From Symsagittifera roscoffensis (lineage: Eukaryota; Xenacoelomorpha; Acoela; Convolutidae), in contig NC_087062.1 of assembly GCF_963678635.1 (NCBI RefSeq), forward strand, positions 62,544,386-62,608,385: DNA of 64,000 nt, in the 5' to 3' direction. The notes under the pieces were generated by a model that worked only from the letters and a program-made list of their open reading frames with translations, was not told the DNA's origin and did not search any database. The position numbers were made by a program, and so were the translations under genes. Shown here piece after piece: positions 41,004 through 54,170 of the stretch. How positions within the stretch are numbered: the first letter of the stretch is position 1; each line of letters begins with the position of its first letter.

Positions 41004-43990
41004 TTGACTGGTAAGGTGGACAGCTGAAGCCGCTCAATGGTCCGGAGGACAAATTTACTTGAGCCAAACTTATTTAATTAAGACTTCCTTTAGAGTCATC
41101 TTAGATACTAAATTTACTTGAATCTAGAGTCGTGTCAGTGTGTGAGTACTGAATTAAATTTCTTAAGTGCTTTTTATGTGATTATGTTCAGATAAGGCGA
41201 GTTTTAGGTTGATCCATCTGAGATGGATCAAAGGTTCACTGTCTAATAAAAACTAATGGTATATTAGATCTTCCAACTCTGTTTTTAGTGACGTTCGTGT
41301 GTTTTGGGTATTTAGAGAGCTAGCCATGAGGGCGTTCTTATTTCTAGAGTGGGGGTGGTGTTATGGTAGTGGCCTTTAAGCGGTAACACGATTTTTAGTC
41401 TCAAGTCTTCCACGAACCGAATTGGCTCCGGCTGAATGAGGTATAGAAGCACAAGAGATAATTTCCCGGAGCCTTGAGCCAATGGTTCTAGTGCCTCTTT
41501 TTCTTGACCTCATATGTGACATAAAAAGGCGACTGTTACATGTTACACCACGTAACATATTATCTAGTTCCCTGTTTCTTCGTAACTCTTGTCGATGCAT
41601 GTGCCTATGAGTCTCTGAAAAATGGCTGATCCATTGCATAGATCAAACGGCATTCGTCCTTCCCATTGCAACAACCCTAGTTCACAAGCGAATCTAGTCT
41701 TCTCTTGATCCTGTTTTCTAAGTGGCAACTGCTAAAATGCTGATCTCATATCAAAACTGAAAACTTTTGCGTCCCGTGGTTTCGATAGGTGCTTATCTAT
41801 CGTTGGAATTGGATAAACATTCTTCAACGTGATAGCGTTTAAATCAAAATAATGAAGATCACAACTGAACCTCATATGATCCCTTTTTTTAATAATCAAT
41901 ACTCCACACAACCACGGTGACTTGGATGGTTCTATCGTATCAAACTCTAGTAACGTTTCTATTCCTTTTCTACGTGCATCTGATTTGCTTGGGGTCCTTC
42001 TCCTCGCGCCCTCCCTATATGGTATGGCGGGTTCCTTTAGTTCTCTTTCAAGTTCGAAAAAAAGGCAACACCCAATACTATCCTTGAGTCTTTAAAACAT
42101 TCCTAATTGCGATCTAATTTAACATTGATGGGCTTCAGCTGTTCTTCTGAAGTCTTTGTTCGCCTGCAATCTTCCCCCTTAAAAGTTCTACCTCTGGTAG
42201 TATCGGTATATCCCTATTCAATGCTTCAGGTGTCTGTCTTTCTGAAAACTTGAACAGCTCGAGAGTCCATTGTCTGTCTCAGACTTAAAAGAATTGATTT
42301 ATCTCTTTTTCTTGGTAGAATGCTTTTTTTCGTCAGTCGGTTCAAAATACTTTTTTTTCTGAATGATTTGGAAAATCAAGAATTTGATGTTGTTCAATAT
42401 TTTCAACCAACTCGTATTTAACTTTCACTGGCAGTGGATATCCAAGCTACCTCCCTCTTTCTACTGTGAACGAAATATCAAGAGTACTCAACGACATACT
42501 ATTGCAAAGAAATTCATGTACTCCATTGTCCTGATCTTCGGACACCGATACCCTGATCTATTGGTTTTGCAGAGACCCCATTTGTTGATTGAGAAGGATC
42601 TTTCTAATACGGCAACACATTGATTCCTAGCGTTTGGAGCAATGCAAACCTATTTAGTTTAACTGAAATCTTTTCAACTTTCTCCTTTTCTTTCCGATGC
42701 TTGCTATTGCGGCCTTGTTAGCTTTCAATTTTCTATTCAAGAAAACCCGATTTGGAATCACATCAAGTTTTTGCATCAAGATACTAGATAACCTCGTTTG
42801 GTTATCAGGCTGCTGTAGAACTCGAAGTCGTCCATCTAGCTCAGTTCATCTTCGACAGAGGCACAGCACAAGCTCTTCATGCCTTGCCTGTATAAGGTTT
42901 GCTCACGTCGTCTCCAGGCTTGTACTAATGCCTTTTTGGTCATTTCTTGTCCTGTTTGAAGGCAACGCTCAGCTGAGATTGAGTATTTTTTGGCTTCATC
43001 ACCACATGCTCTCTAGATTGTGCCTCATCTCTTCTGGAATTGGTTCGTTGTCTCTCGAGAGCGTATAATAGGTAGCCAGCATGGCTCTCAGATTGTCATT
43101 TGTCACTCCATCTATGAATTTGGATGAAATGCTGATGTTTCTTCTGCGTCACTCTTTTGTCTCAAGCTCACTAGATCATCAACAAACTGGTCAATTGACT
43201 CGTCGTCCTTTTGTCCCTTCTTCTCTACCCTAAATTCTGCTTATTTTCTTCTTTTGCTTAGGACTCTCTTGCTGCGATGATGATCAATTTTTCCGGAGTG
43301 CGTTCAGTTTCTCTTGTATTACAAACACGGTTTTTTGCTTGGTCTGTGCTTCCGATGACCATCCTCGACTCTAAGTTCATGAATTCTTCTTTCATATTTT
43401 TCGGCGTTTTTGTTTCATTTCCTCCATGCTCTCTTTGACTTTTTTCTAGCTATGCTTATCTGCCTATTTTACTATTTTCCATCAACTGTGCCGATTTTTC
43501 CTCTGCTGCTCTTGCTACTATACAATAGTTACCTTGTCCTTCGCTTTTAATGTGCCTTTTTCCCCCACTCTTCAACTCTTCTCCGTCTCCTTCGCCGTGC
43601 TTGATTTTCTTCTGTGTCAGGTCCAGCTTTCGCATCAAGTTATTCATTTAAGTTATCTTCTGATGTCAGGAAGATCCAGTCGATGTGGGAACTGAAGCAT
43701 CTTGACATTCACCTTTTGTGTTGTCATTTTGCGGTTCGTTCTGTCTGTTGTTATGGTCAAAAATTTATCTTCAAGCGTCTTTGATGCGTTCTCTTCTGAT
43801 TCTCATGCCCTCATGGGAACCATTGTTGTTAACGCCGCTTTGAAAAAATCTGTGCAAGACGTTTTCTTGGGAAGGCGTTCATCTTTTTTGTTTCTGATGT
43901 ATTGCACTGGTTCAGTATTGTCCCTTATTGCTGATGAGCTCAATTGAATAATTTGTTTGCTTTTGCGTGTCTACCATCGATGTCGTTTCT
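39601..43990 (-). pseudogene. Cluster copy 3
   Basis: Terminal block, RNase H start (40482-40183), GA microsatellite (40944-40999), RT core with the same nonsense codon (41732-41734) and the same destroyed YV-box (about 41555), RT start, and gag region to 43.99 kb. The protease block is deleted between about 42740 and 42790. Very similar to copies 4 and 5. Confidence 0.78.
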
Positions 43991-44335
43991 TTCACTCATA
44001 GACATTCGAGTTGATCCTCGAGTCTGAGTGTTGTTATTAATACCTCGTCCATGTGCCAGTCGGTAATATTTTGAAGTTTGACCTTGAAATGAAAGTTTAA
44101 CCTTCATTGTGAGGACAAAAGTAATTTTTCAAAAACTCGAAATGACCATGTTATGCTCACGTTTCTCGCGACAACTGAAAATCAGAAGTTAATTATACCA
44201 GAAGATTCAAGATGTAATTGCGTGAAAGTTGACAGAAATCACTGGAGTAAAACTGCTATTCGCATTTTTTCCAGAATCTTCAGTATGAGTAGAGCTGACT
44301 TGTTCTCGGCAGAGTTCAGAAAGAAGTGCAATCGT

Positions 44336-44377
<42 letters not shown>

Positions 44378-47365
44378 TGACTGGTAAGGTGGACAGCTGA
44401 AGCCGCCCAATGGTCCGGAGGACAAATTTACTTGAGCCAAACTTATTTAATTAAGACTTCCTCTAGAGTCATCTTAGATACTAAATTTACTTGAATCTAG
44501 AGTCGTGTCAGTGTGTGACTACTGAATTAAATTTCTTAAGTGCTTTTTATGTGATTATGTTCAGACAAGGCGAGTTTTAGGTTGATCCATCTGAGATGGA
44601 TCAAAGGTTCACTGTCTAATAAAAACTAATGGTATATTAGATCTTCCAACTCTGTTTTTAGTGACGTTCGTGTGTTTTGGGTATTTAGAGAGCTAGCCAT
44701 GAGGGCGTTTTTATTTCTAGAGTGGGGGTATTATGGTAGTGGCCTTTAAGCGGTAACACGAATTTTAGTCTCAATTCTTCCACGAACCGAATTGGCTCCG
44801 GCTGAATGAGGTATAGAAGCACAAGAGATAATTTCCCGGAGCCTTGAGCCAATGGTTCTAGGGCCTGTTTTTCTTGACCTCATATGTGACATAAGAAGGC
44901 GACTGTTACATGTTACACCACGTAACATATTATCTAGTTCCCTGTTTCTTCGTAACTCTTGTCGATGCATGTGCCGATGAGTCTCTGAAAAATGGCTGAT
45001 CCATTGCATAGATCAAACGGCATTCGTCCTTTCCATTGCAACAACCCTAGTTCACAAGCGAATCTAGAATTCTCTTGATCCTGTTTTCTAAGTGGCAACT
45101 GCTAAAATGCTGATCTCATATCAAAACTGAAAACTTTTGCGTCCCGTGGTTTCGATAGTCGCTTATCTATCGTTGGAATTGGATAAACATTCTTCAACGT
45201 GATAGCGTTTAAATCAAAATAATGAAGATCACAACTGAACCTCATATGATCCCTTTTTTTAACAATCAATACTCCACACAACCACGGTGACTTGGATGGT
45301 TCTATCGTATCAAACTCTAGTAACGTTTCTATTCCTTTTCTACGTGCATCTGATTTGCTTGGGGTCCTTCTCCTCGCGCCCTCCCTATATGGTATGGCCT
45401 GTTCCTTTAGTTCTCTTTCAAGTTCGAAAAAAATGCAACACCCAATACTATCCTTGAGTCTTTTAAAACATTCCTAATTGCGATCTAATTTAACATTGAT
45501 GGGCTTCAGCTGTTCTTCTGAAGTCTTTGTTAGCCTGCAATCTTCCCCCTTAAAAGTTCTACCTCTGGTAGTATCGGTATATCCCTATTCAATGCTTCAG
45601 GTGTCTGTCTTTCTGAAAACTTGAACAGCTCGAGCGTCCATTGTCTGTCTCAGACTTAAAAGAATTGATTTATCTCTTTTTCTTGGTAGAATGTTTTTTT
45701 CGTCAGTCGGTTCAAAATACTTTTTTTTCTAAATGATTTGGAAAATCAAGAATTTGATGTTGTTCAATATTTTCAACCAACTCGTATTTGAATTTCACTG
45801 GCAGTGGATATCCAAGCTACCTCCCTCTTTCTACTGTGAACGAAATATCAAGAGTACTCAACGACATACTATTGCAAAGAAATTCATGTGCTCCATTGTC
45901 CTGATCTTCGGACACCGATACCCTGATCTATTGGTTTTGCAGAGACCCCACTTGTTGATTGAGAAGGATCTTTCTAATACGGCAACACATTGATTCCTAG
46001 CGTTTGGAGCAACGCAAACCTATTTAGTTTAACTGAAATCTTTTCAACTTTCTCCTTTTCTTTCCGATGCTTGCTATTGCGGCCTTGTTAACTTTCAATT
46101 TTCTATTCAAGAAAACCAGATTTGGAATCACATCAAGTTTTTGCATCAAGATACTAGATAACCTCGTTTGGTTATCAGGCTGCTGTAGAACTCGAAGTCG
46201 TCCATCTAGCTCAGTTCATCTTCGACAGAGGCACAGCACAAGCTCTTCATGCCTTGCCTGTATAAGGTGCAGTCCGTTACGTGGTGCAGTCCGCTACTTG
46301 GCTCGTGAGCGAAGTTTGCTCACGTCTTCTCCAGGCTTGTACCAATGCCTTTTTTGTTCATTTCTTGTCCTGTTTGAAGGCAACGCTCAGCTGAGATCAA
46401 GTATTTTTTGGCTTCATCACCACATGCTCTCTAGATTGTGCCCCATCTCTTCTGGAATTGGTTCGTTGTCTCTCGAGAGCGTATAATAGGTAGCCAGCAT
46501 GGCTCTCAGATTGTCAATTGTCACTCCATTTATGAATTTGGATGAAATGCTGATATTTGTTCTGCGTCACTTTTTGTCCCAAGCTCACTAGATCATCAAC
46601 AAACTGGTCAATTGACTCGTCGTCCTCTTGTCTCTTCTTCTCTACCCTCAATCCTGCTGATTTTCTTCTTTTGTTTTGGACTCTCTTGCTGCGATGATGA
46701 TCAATTTTCCTTGAATGCGTTCAGTTTCTCTTGTATTACACACAAGGTTTTTTGTTTGGTCTGTGCTTCCGATGACCATCCTCGACTCTAAGTTCATGAA
46801 TTCTTTTTTCATATTTTTTGGCGTTTTTGTTTCATTTCCTCCATGCTCTCTTTGACTTTTTTCTAGCTCTACTTATCTGCCTATTTTACTATTTTCCATC
46901 AACTGTGCCACTTTTTCCTCTGCTGCTCAATCTACTATACAATAGTTACCGTGTCCTTCGCTTTTGTTGTGCCTTTTCCCCCACTCTTCAACTCTTCTCC
47001 GTCTTTCTCACCGTGCTTGATTTTCTTCTGTGTCAGGTCCAGCTTTCGCATCAAGTTATTCATTTAAGTTATCTTCTGATCTTCTTCAGTCGATGTGGGA
47101 ACTGAAGCATCTTGACATTCACCTTTTGTGTTGTCTCTTTGTGGTTCGTTCTGTCTGTTGTTATGGTCAAAAATTTATCTTCAATCGTCTTTGATGCGTT
47201 CTCTTCTGATTCTCATGCGCTCATGGGAACCATTGCTGTTAACGCCGCTTTGAAAATATCTGTGCAGGACGTTTTCTTGGGAAGGCGTTCATCTTTTTTG
47301 TTTCTGATGTTTTGCCCTGGTTCAGTATCGTCGCTTATTGCTGATGAGCTCAACTGAACAATTTG
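43991..47365 (-). pseudogene. Cluster copy 4
   Basis: It starts within the pre-microsatellite block, so it lacks the terminal and RNase H blocks. GA microsatellite 44335-44374, RT nonsense codon 45102-45104, and the protease block deleted exactly as in copy 3. The offset to copy 3 is 3370 bases at the nonsense codon. Confidence 0.78.
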
Positions 47366-50235
47366 TGAGAAACCTTGACTGGTAAGGTGGACAGCTGAAG
47401 CCGCCCAATGGTCCGGAGGACAAACTTACTTGAGCCAAACTTATTTAATTAAGACTTCCTCTAAAGTCATCTTTGATACTAAATTTACTTGAATCTAGAG
47501 TCAGTGTGTGAGTACTGAATGAAATTTCTTAAGTGCTTTTTATGTGATTAGGTTCAGATAAGGCGAGTTTTAGGTTGATCCATCTGAGATGGATCAAAGG
47601 TTCACTGTCTAATAAAATCTAATGGTATACTAGATCTTCCAACTCTGATTTTAGCGACGTTCGTGTGTTTTGTGTATTTAGAGAGCTAGCCATGGGGGCG
47701 TTCTTATTTCTAGAGTAGGGGTATTATGGTAGTGGCTTTTAAGCGGTAACACGATTTTTAGTCTCAAGTCTTCTACGAACCGAATTGGCTCCGGCTGAAT
47801 GAGGTATAGAAGCACAAGAGATAATTTCCCGGAGCCTTGAGCCAATGGTTCTAGGGCCTGTTTTTCTTGACCTCATATGTGACATAAGAAGGCGACTGTT
47901 ACATGTTACACCACGTAACATATTATCTAGTTCCCTGTTTCTTCGTAACTCTTGTCGATGCATGGGCCTATTAGTCTCTGAAAAATGGCTGATCCATTGC
48001 ATAGATCAAACGGCATTCGTCCTTTCCATTGCAACAACCCTAGTTCACAAGCGAATCTAGTCTTCTTTTGATCCTGTTTTCTAAGTGGCAACTGCTAAAA
48101 TGCTGATCTCATATCAAAACTGAAAACTTTTGCGTCCCGTGGTTTCGATAGGTGCTTATCTATCGTTGGAATTGGATAAACATTCTTCAACGTGATAGCG
48201 TTTAAATCAAAATAATGAAGATCACAACTGAACCTCATATGATCCCTTTTTTTAATAATCAATACTCCACACAACCACGGTGACTTGGATGGTTCTATCG
48301 TATCAAACTCTAGTAACGTTTCTATTCCTTTTCTACGTGCATCTGATTTGCTTGGGGTCCTTCTCCTCGCGCCCTCCCTATATGGTATGGCCGGTTCCCT
48401 TAGTTCTCTTTCAAGTTCGAAAAAAAGGCAACACCCAATACTATCCTTGAGTCTTTTAAAACATTCCTAATTGCGATCTAATTTAACATTGATGGGCTTC
48501 AGCTGTTCTTCTGAAGTCTTTGTTCGCCTGCAATCTTCCCCCTTAAAAGTTGTACCTCTGGTAGTATCGGTATATCCCTATTCAATGCTTCAGGTGTCTG
48601 TCTTTCTGAAAACTTGAACAGCTCGAGAGTCCATTGTCTGTCTCAGACTTAAAAGAATTGATTTATCTCTTTTTCTTGGTAGAATGTTTTTTTCGTCAGT
48701 CGGTTCAAAATATTTTTTTTTCTAAATGATTTGGAAAATCAAGAATTTGATGTTGTTCAATATTTTCAACCAACTCGTATTTAAATTTCACTGGCAGTGG
48801 ATATCCAAGCTACCTCCCTCTTTGTACTGTGAACGAAATATCAAGAGTACTCAACGACATACTATTGCAGAGAAATTCATGTGCTCCATTGTCCTGATCT
48901 TCGGACACCGATACCCTGTTCTATTGGTTTTGCAGAGACCCCTCTTGTTGATTGAGAAGGATCTTTCTAATACGGCAACACATTGAGTCCTAGGGTTTGG
49001 AGCAACGGAAACCTATTTAGTTTAACTAAAATTTTTTCAATTTTTTCCTTTTCTTTCCGATGCTTGCTATTGCGGCCTTGTTATTTTTCAATTTTATATT
49101 CAAGAAATCCCGAGTTTTCCCCTCCTGTGTTTTTATCACGTTTATGGATGTTGTTATGTAGTTCTTTTCTGGATTGAGGATTCTGAGTATCGTGTTGTTT
49201 AGGTTGATTGTCACGTCAAATATTCCTAACCAAATCTCTTCCAAGGACGAATTGATGTGCTTCATCTAGATTGTCTAATACCAGGAAACTCATCCAAAGA
49301 TTTTGCCCCCAATTACAAGCCACAATAGGGGTTCTGCTGAGTAGCTTCTGCGCATATTTGCTCGCGCGGATCAACGTCTGCTAAAATCGATCAAGTCCTC
49401 TGTTTTGAATTCCATTTCCGACCTTGTTGCTGCTCCTGTATCTAGTAATCCTTTTTATTTCTTTCTGTTCCATTGACTTCCAGTAGGTGGAGTGACACAT
49501 AAGCTTTCGTCTCAAGCTGCATTGCATTTTCCTCGAGCATCGCGCAATTTCAGATTGCCCTCACTTTCAGTCCCTCCATTCCTACAAAAATTTGTCCAGC
49601 CAAGTCGTTTTTACCATTTATCATTGTCTATTGTGAACGTGTAAGTGCCATCGGTATTTAGTATGACCTGATTATCTTGTTCATTCGTATATTGCTCTTG
49701 CTCTATTGCCTCCGTTTCTGCTCGATCTCTTGGGTTGCTAGGTCCTGGATTATTTTTTCGATCCAATCTGCTGCAATTATCTCATAGTTTTCATCTTGTT
49801 TCCTCTCCTCAAATTCATGTGCTCCATTGTCCTGATCTTTGGACACCGATACCCTCATCTTTTTGTTTTGAAAGGATTCACGTCTTTGTTTTGAAGATCA
49901 TTGTTTTAATCCTTGCGTGTTTGTCGAATTTTGCACCGCCGCTAACGCTACTTTGTGCTTTGAATGATTTTGGTTCTTAAAAGCTTCACCGAATGAGGGA
50001 CAAGGCATTCAAAAAGGGCCATGCTGGCTGCAAAAGAAACGCCTCGCCCCTCGTTTGGTTATCAGTCCGCTGTAGAACTAAAAGTCGTCCATCTAGCTCA
50101 GTTCATCTTCGACAGAGGCACAGCACATGCCTTGCCTGTATAGTTTGCAGTCCGTTACGTGAGCGACGTTTGTTCACGTCGTCTCCAGGCTTGTACCATG
50201 ATCTTTTGGTCATTTCTTGTCCTGTTCTGCTTCTT
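47366..50235 (-). pseudogene. Cluster copy 5
   Basis: It starts directly after where the GA microsatellite would be. RT nonsense codon 48095-48097 (2993 bases from copy 4). The protease block (49426-49448) is retained as in copy 1. The gag part is truncated at about 50235. Confidence 0.78.
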
Positions 50236-51479
50236 TCAGCTAGTGAAACTCTAGTCCTTTTTCGTTATTTCCAATCCCAACCCTTTGCGCTAATTATATA
50301 CCTCTTCCTTGTTAAGAATCTCTGTGCAAATATTTGAACCAATCATTTTCAATAATCGATTTACAATTATTACCTTTATAAAGCCTCTTGTCATTCCAAT
50401 AAAAAAAAACTTGTTTGTTTTTAATCAAACATTATTATCTAGAATTTTTTGGCGTATAGTTCTTACAAGTTATGTCTAAGAGGATGTGTGCTAATCTGTG
50501 AACATTCAGGGTTAAGTTATGCAGCTGTAAAAATTGTTCGGTGTCTAAATTGCAGTCGTTATAGCAGAAAAACTGGCCTGCTACCGACTTGATACGCGCG
50601 TATTGAACAGGTGTTATGAATTAGAAACCGATATGTTCATGAACTATAAATTATTTTAGGTCTTTCAATCTTATCCGGCATTCCAAAAAATCTCCGGTGC
50701 TCAAGATATCTTGTTTTTGTTTATTTTCAATGTTACTGCCGGTTGATATGATACATAAAATTTGACGATGTCGATGGTTGAGTTTTAATAATAAATCTAC
50801 TGTTTTTACAATTTCTAACCACCCAATTTATTTTAACCCCTCGCCACCTAAATTAAAATTTCTTATAGCGTTGAAAAAGGTTGAAAATTTTTTTGAAGGA
50901 AATCCCGTGAAACCCTTTTTAGCTCTGCTGAAGTAAAATGTTTGCTCAAGTCAAAAATGCGATAAGAGTCCTAACTAAACAAATTTTTACTTATCGTCTT
51001 ATGTATAAAATGAGCTCTGAACAAAACCGGACTTGTCTTTTGCGATACAATCTAGTGTTTTTAGTCCCTAGCGCTGTAAGTTCAACGCGTCCAGTTCCGA
51101 TGAAACCTTGCGATGTCCACTTGGTAACCTCCCCAGTGAAGCTACCAATTGATAGTGAAAGTAATTAGGCTATCTGATAACCCTTTACAACGCCACTCAA
51201 ACTGGGCATCTGGTTAGATTGATTACAGTTTTTATGAATCTGGTAAGAATTTATATCAATATCAGTATAAAATTCGCGTCCATCCAATTTGGTATCCAAT
51301 GACACTGTCCGTTTAGTCTTTTTGTAGTTTTTATAAAAGTTATTAGTACTTCTTTGTTTTTGAATCGTTTTCCCCTTTTTTGTATGTCCAAAGACTCTAA
51401 AAATTCGGCCAGCTATGCCTCGTATCCAAAAACTCGCCGGAGAAAAAATTATGAATTTTCTTAGGACACTATCACGGTG
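50236..51479. other. Gene-free stretch
   Basis: A 76-codon ORF (50938-51168, plus) has no recognised motif. Nothing else is supported. Confidence 0.35.
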
Positions 51480-51960
51480 CGACTAGAAGGTGGACTCATT
51501 CCAGTTGATCCATACCAACTGTAATCTAGAAGAAGGATATAGCCTAGAACTGTATCAAGAGGGTTCGATCCTGTAAAAAACAATGGTACAGTCGTTCACT
51601 CAAGTCCGATATGAGATCAATAAAAAAAGGCTCTATCACCAATGGCTCAAGGGTCAGGGACACTATCTCTTGCCAATTCACGGTTCGTTTGTAACATGTA
51701 AATTTACAATCGTTAGCCACAGCCAAAATACCACCCCTACTCTAAATAGAAATAAGTACGCCCCCATTACTAGGTGTCTGATTACCTAAAGCACACTACG
51801 CCATTATAAACTGGGCTGAGAACTCATGAAATGATCATTAATTTTCATTGTACAGAGTACTTTCGATCTATTTCAATTGGATCAACCCAAAATTTTGCCT
51901 CAAATCACAAAAACTAGATGAAACCAAATCAAGTATTTAAATTCAGACACTTACAAACGG
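51480..51960 (+). pseudogene. Inverted, diverged fragment of the cluster family
   Basis: Sequence from about 51610 to 51900 is the reverse complement of the block around 33.2-33.5 kb: GGCTCAAGG..AGGGACACTATCTCTTG, the CCACCCCTACTCTAAATAG piece and GATCAACCCAAAA all match in reverse. It is therefore in the opposite (plus) orientation and more diverged than copies 1-5. Confidence 0.6.
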
Positions 51961-52700
51961 ACAACAACTCTGATAAAACGAAAACTCAAGAAGTTTGCCA
52001 AGTATAACTCAAGAAGAAATTTGTGGTAAAACTAAATTTCAGACGTTTTTGGCAGCCATGTGCACTGCAGCATTAAAACAAAAACTAATTTAAACGACGA
52101 TAAATTATCAGTTTACACGCTTTATATACAATAACTCGCATAAACTTTGTTTCTAAACCATCATCTTAAAAAATAACCAATCACACTTGACTTTTTAATT
52201 TTTGATTTAGACTAAAATGTTTTGAATTATATAATTGATTAAACGATGTATAATTGCTTTGTTTGGAAGTTTCTGAATCATAACTTTGACTTAGACAAGT
52301 ACGTTTTTGAATAAACACCCAAAAAAAACTTTGGGACTAAATTTTTGATGTCAATGCTCTGCTTCTAAACCGCGCGTGATCAAGCCGGTTTTTTTTATGA
52401 TATGTGTTGCCTCTAGTATTTGTCGTTCAGTTGGTTGTTAGACCAATCTAGAACTTCCCAACTAACATTTGCGTTATTACACTCAGATGACGCGTCGAAG
52501 GTAAGTTGAATGCCTACCTGTGAGTCTGTTTTTTCTCCTTTTTCTTTTCTAGTGGCCGAATGTCGAACAGTTTGTCCGACATAGTTGGCAATACATCCAC
52601 TACATGATAGTTTCTAATCCCCCTAACTAGTATTAGAAAATGCTGACTTTAGCAATGGTGAACACGATTTTATTTTTTTCTAGTGAAAACTATTTGAACG
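51961..52700. other. Gene-free stretch
   Basis: AT-rich sequence without a supported ORF. A donor-like AAGGTAAGT occurs near 52500 but no matching exon was identified. Confidence 0.35.
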
Positions 52701-52737
52701 TTGGTTAAACTTCGTAACCTAATTGCAAACCATTGGT

Positions 52738-54170
52738 TTAATTTATCTCTAAATTGCACCACAGGGTTGGGTGCTTCATATTTTTTGGTAATTGAGTTGG
52801 AGAACTCCTCTCACAGTCCAGGGGCTTGCCCTTACTCTCGATGAGTTTGCACAGGTTCAATGCTGCCACACTTGCAGACCAATGTTCAGGGTACTGATTT
52901 GTCTGCCATTCCACCCTATTAGTTTCCATAGCTTGAAATTGCTCCCAGTTAGATGTTTTCTTATGTACCTTGCCTTGGATATTACTGCACTTCTACAAAG
53001 CTGAGACGCAGCTCCTATAAGTCAATTTAGTTCCAGTATCTGATGCTTTTCTTTAGCAAATGCAGGTTTTCCCTTGTCTTTCAACACGTTTACGTTCAAA
53101 TCCAGGAAGGGCTAATTCTTTTCTGAATGTCCTTCCTCTGCAGTGAAATGAAGATTTGGTTGAAGAGAATTGACGGCATCTAGAGCACAGTTTTGTTCAG
53201 TTTTAACTGTTTTAACAAGGTCATCATCATACATGAGAAACAATTTTACCTGTGTTGTATCCTTTTCATTCATCTTAGCGCGGCAGCAGCTGTCACAAAA
53301 TTAGACTACTTCCGTTTTTGTTGAGTGTTCATCATCCAATTTTTCCCGCTGTAACATGGGCCCAAGCCATTCTTGTCATCCTCTGGCTGTAACTCCGTTC
53401 TCGACGTTGTTTCTTGATTTAAAGCAACCTCGTACTCGAACAGCCATAGTTTCACAAAAATTGCACTGAGTGAAGCGCCCATTGCTGGACTTCAACTTGA
53501 ACATAGCATGAATCATTACACATGACATGTACCCTGCAAACCAACACCGTATTCAAAATACTTTTCATAGTCGCTATTTGGTTTTCAGCAGGAGACTCTT
53601 AGCTGCACAGCTCTTGCAAGTCAGTTTCATTTGCTTCCTTCAGGGAACATTAGTGTGTAAATTTTTCACGTCCAGAGGCTTTATAGTTTCATCCTGATCT
53701 AAACCAGTGTTTTCGATTGTTTCTTTGGCATCTATAGTGTTAGTTTTGAAATTGGTTCCATCGGTGTTGTCAAAAGTTTTGCAAGTGTTTTGATTGCTCA
53801 TACAAGCTGCCCTGAAGTAACAGAAGCAATGATCGACTTGTTTAGAAGTAACAGCGTTATATGTGTTCATCCAGGCAGTTCAATGTTGTCAAGCACCTAC
53901 TGATTGCTTATTCCCCCAAGCGGTTTATCTTGTCTCTCGGACAGTTTATTTCTAAAAGGTTTTCTGATCTTTTCTTAAAGCTTGCATCAAATTGACGCCG
54001 CACGACAAGAAAATGGATGCCCATAACTCTTTGTTGATTTCTTTTTGCACCAGATAGCGAGTTTTCACTACAAAATACTCAGACCTTTTCCAGTCCTCAT
54101 TAGCCCTAGACTTCTCAAACCTCCGTAGTTTCGATTGAAAGTTATGCGCGGCTTGGTCCAAAAAAAACAT
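52738..54170 (-). pseudogene. Penelope-like reverse transcriptase relic (probable)
   Basis: Minus-strand frames in order: an N-terminal helical region with a DWKRSEYF / VQKEIN block (54170-53952); an RT block LDVKNLHTNVP (53640-53870 frame), which matches the S-x-D-V-x-x-L-[FY]-T-N-V-P motif typical of Penelope-like elements; a degenerate YVQ...QWAL block near 53470; and EEGHSEKN-PFLDLNVNV near 53120, resembling the ExN..LPFLDV block. Frames shift between these and stops are frequent. No GIY-YIG endonuclease was seen. A different RT class cannot be excluded. Confidence 0.5.
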
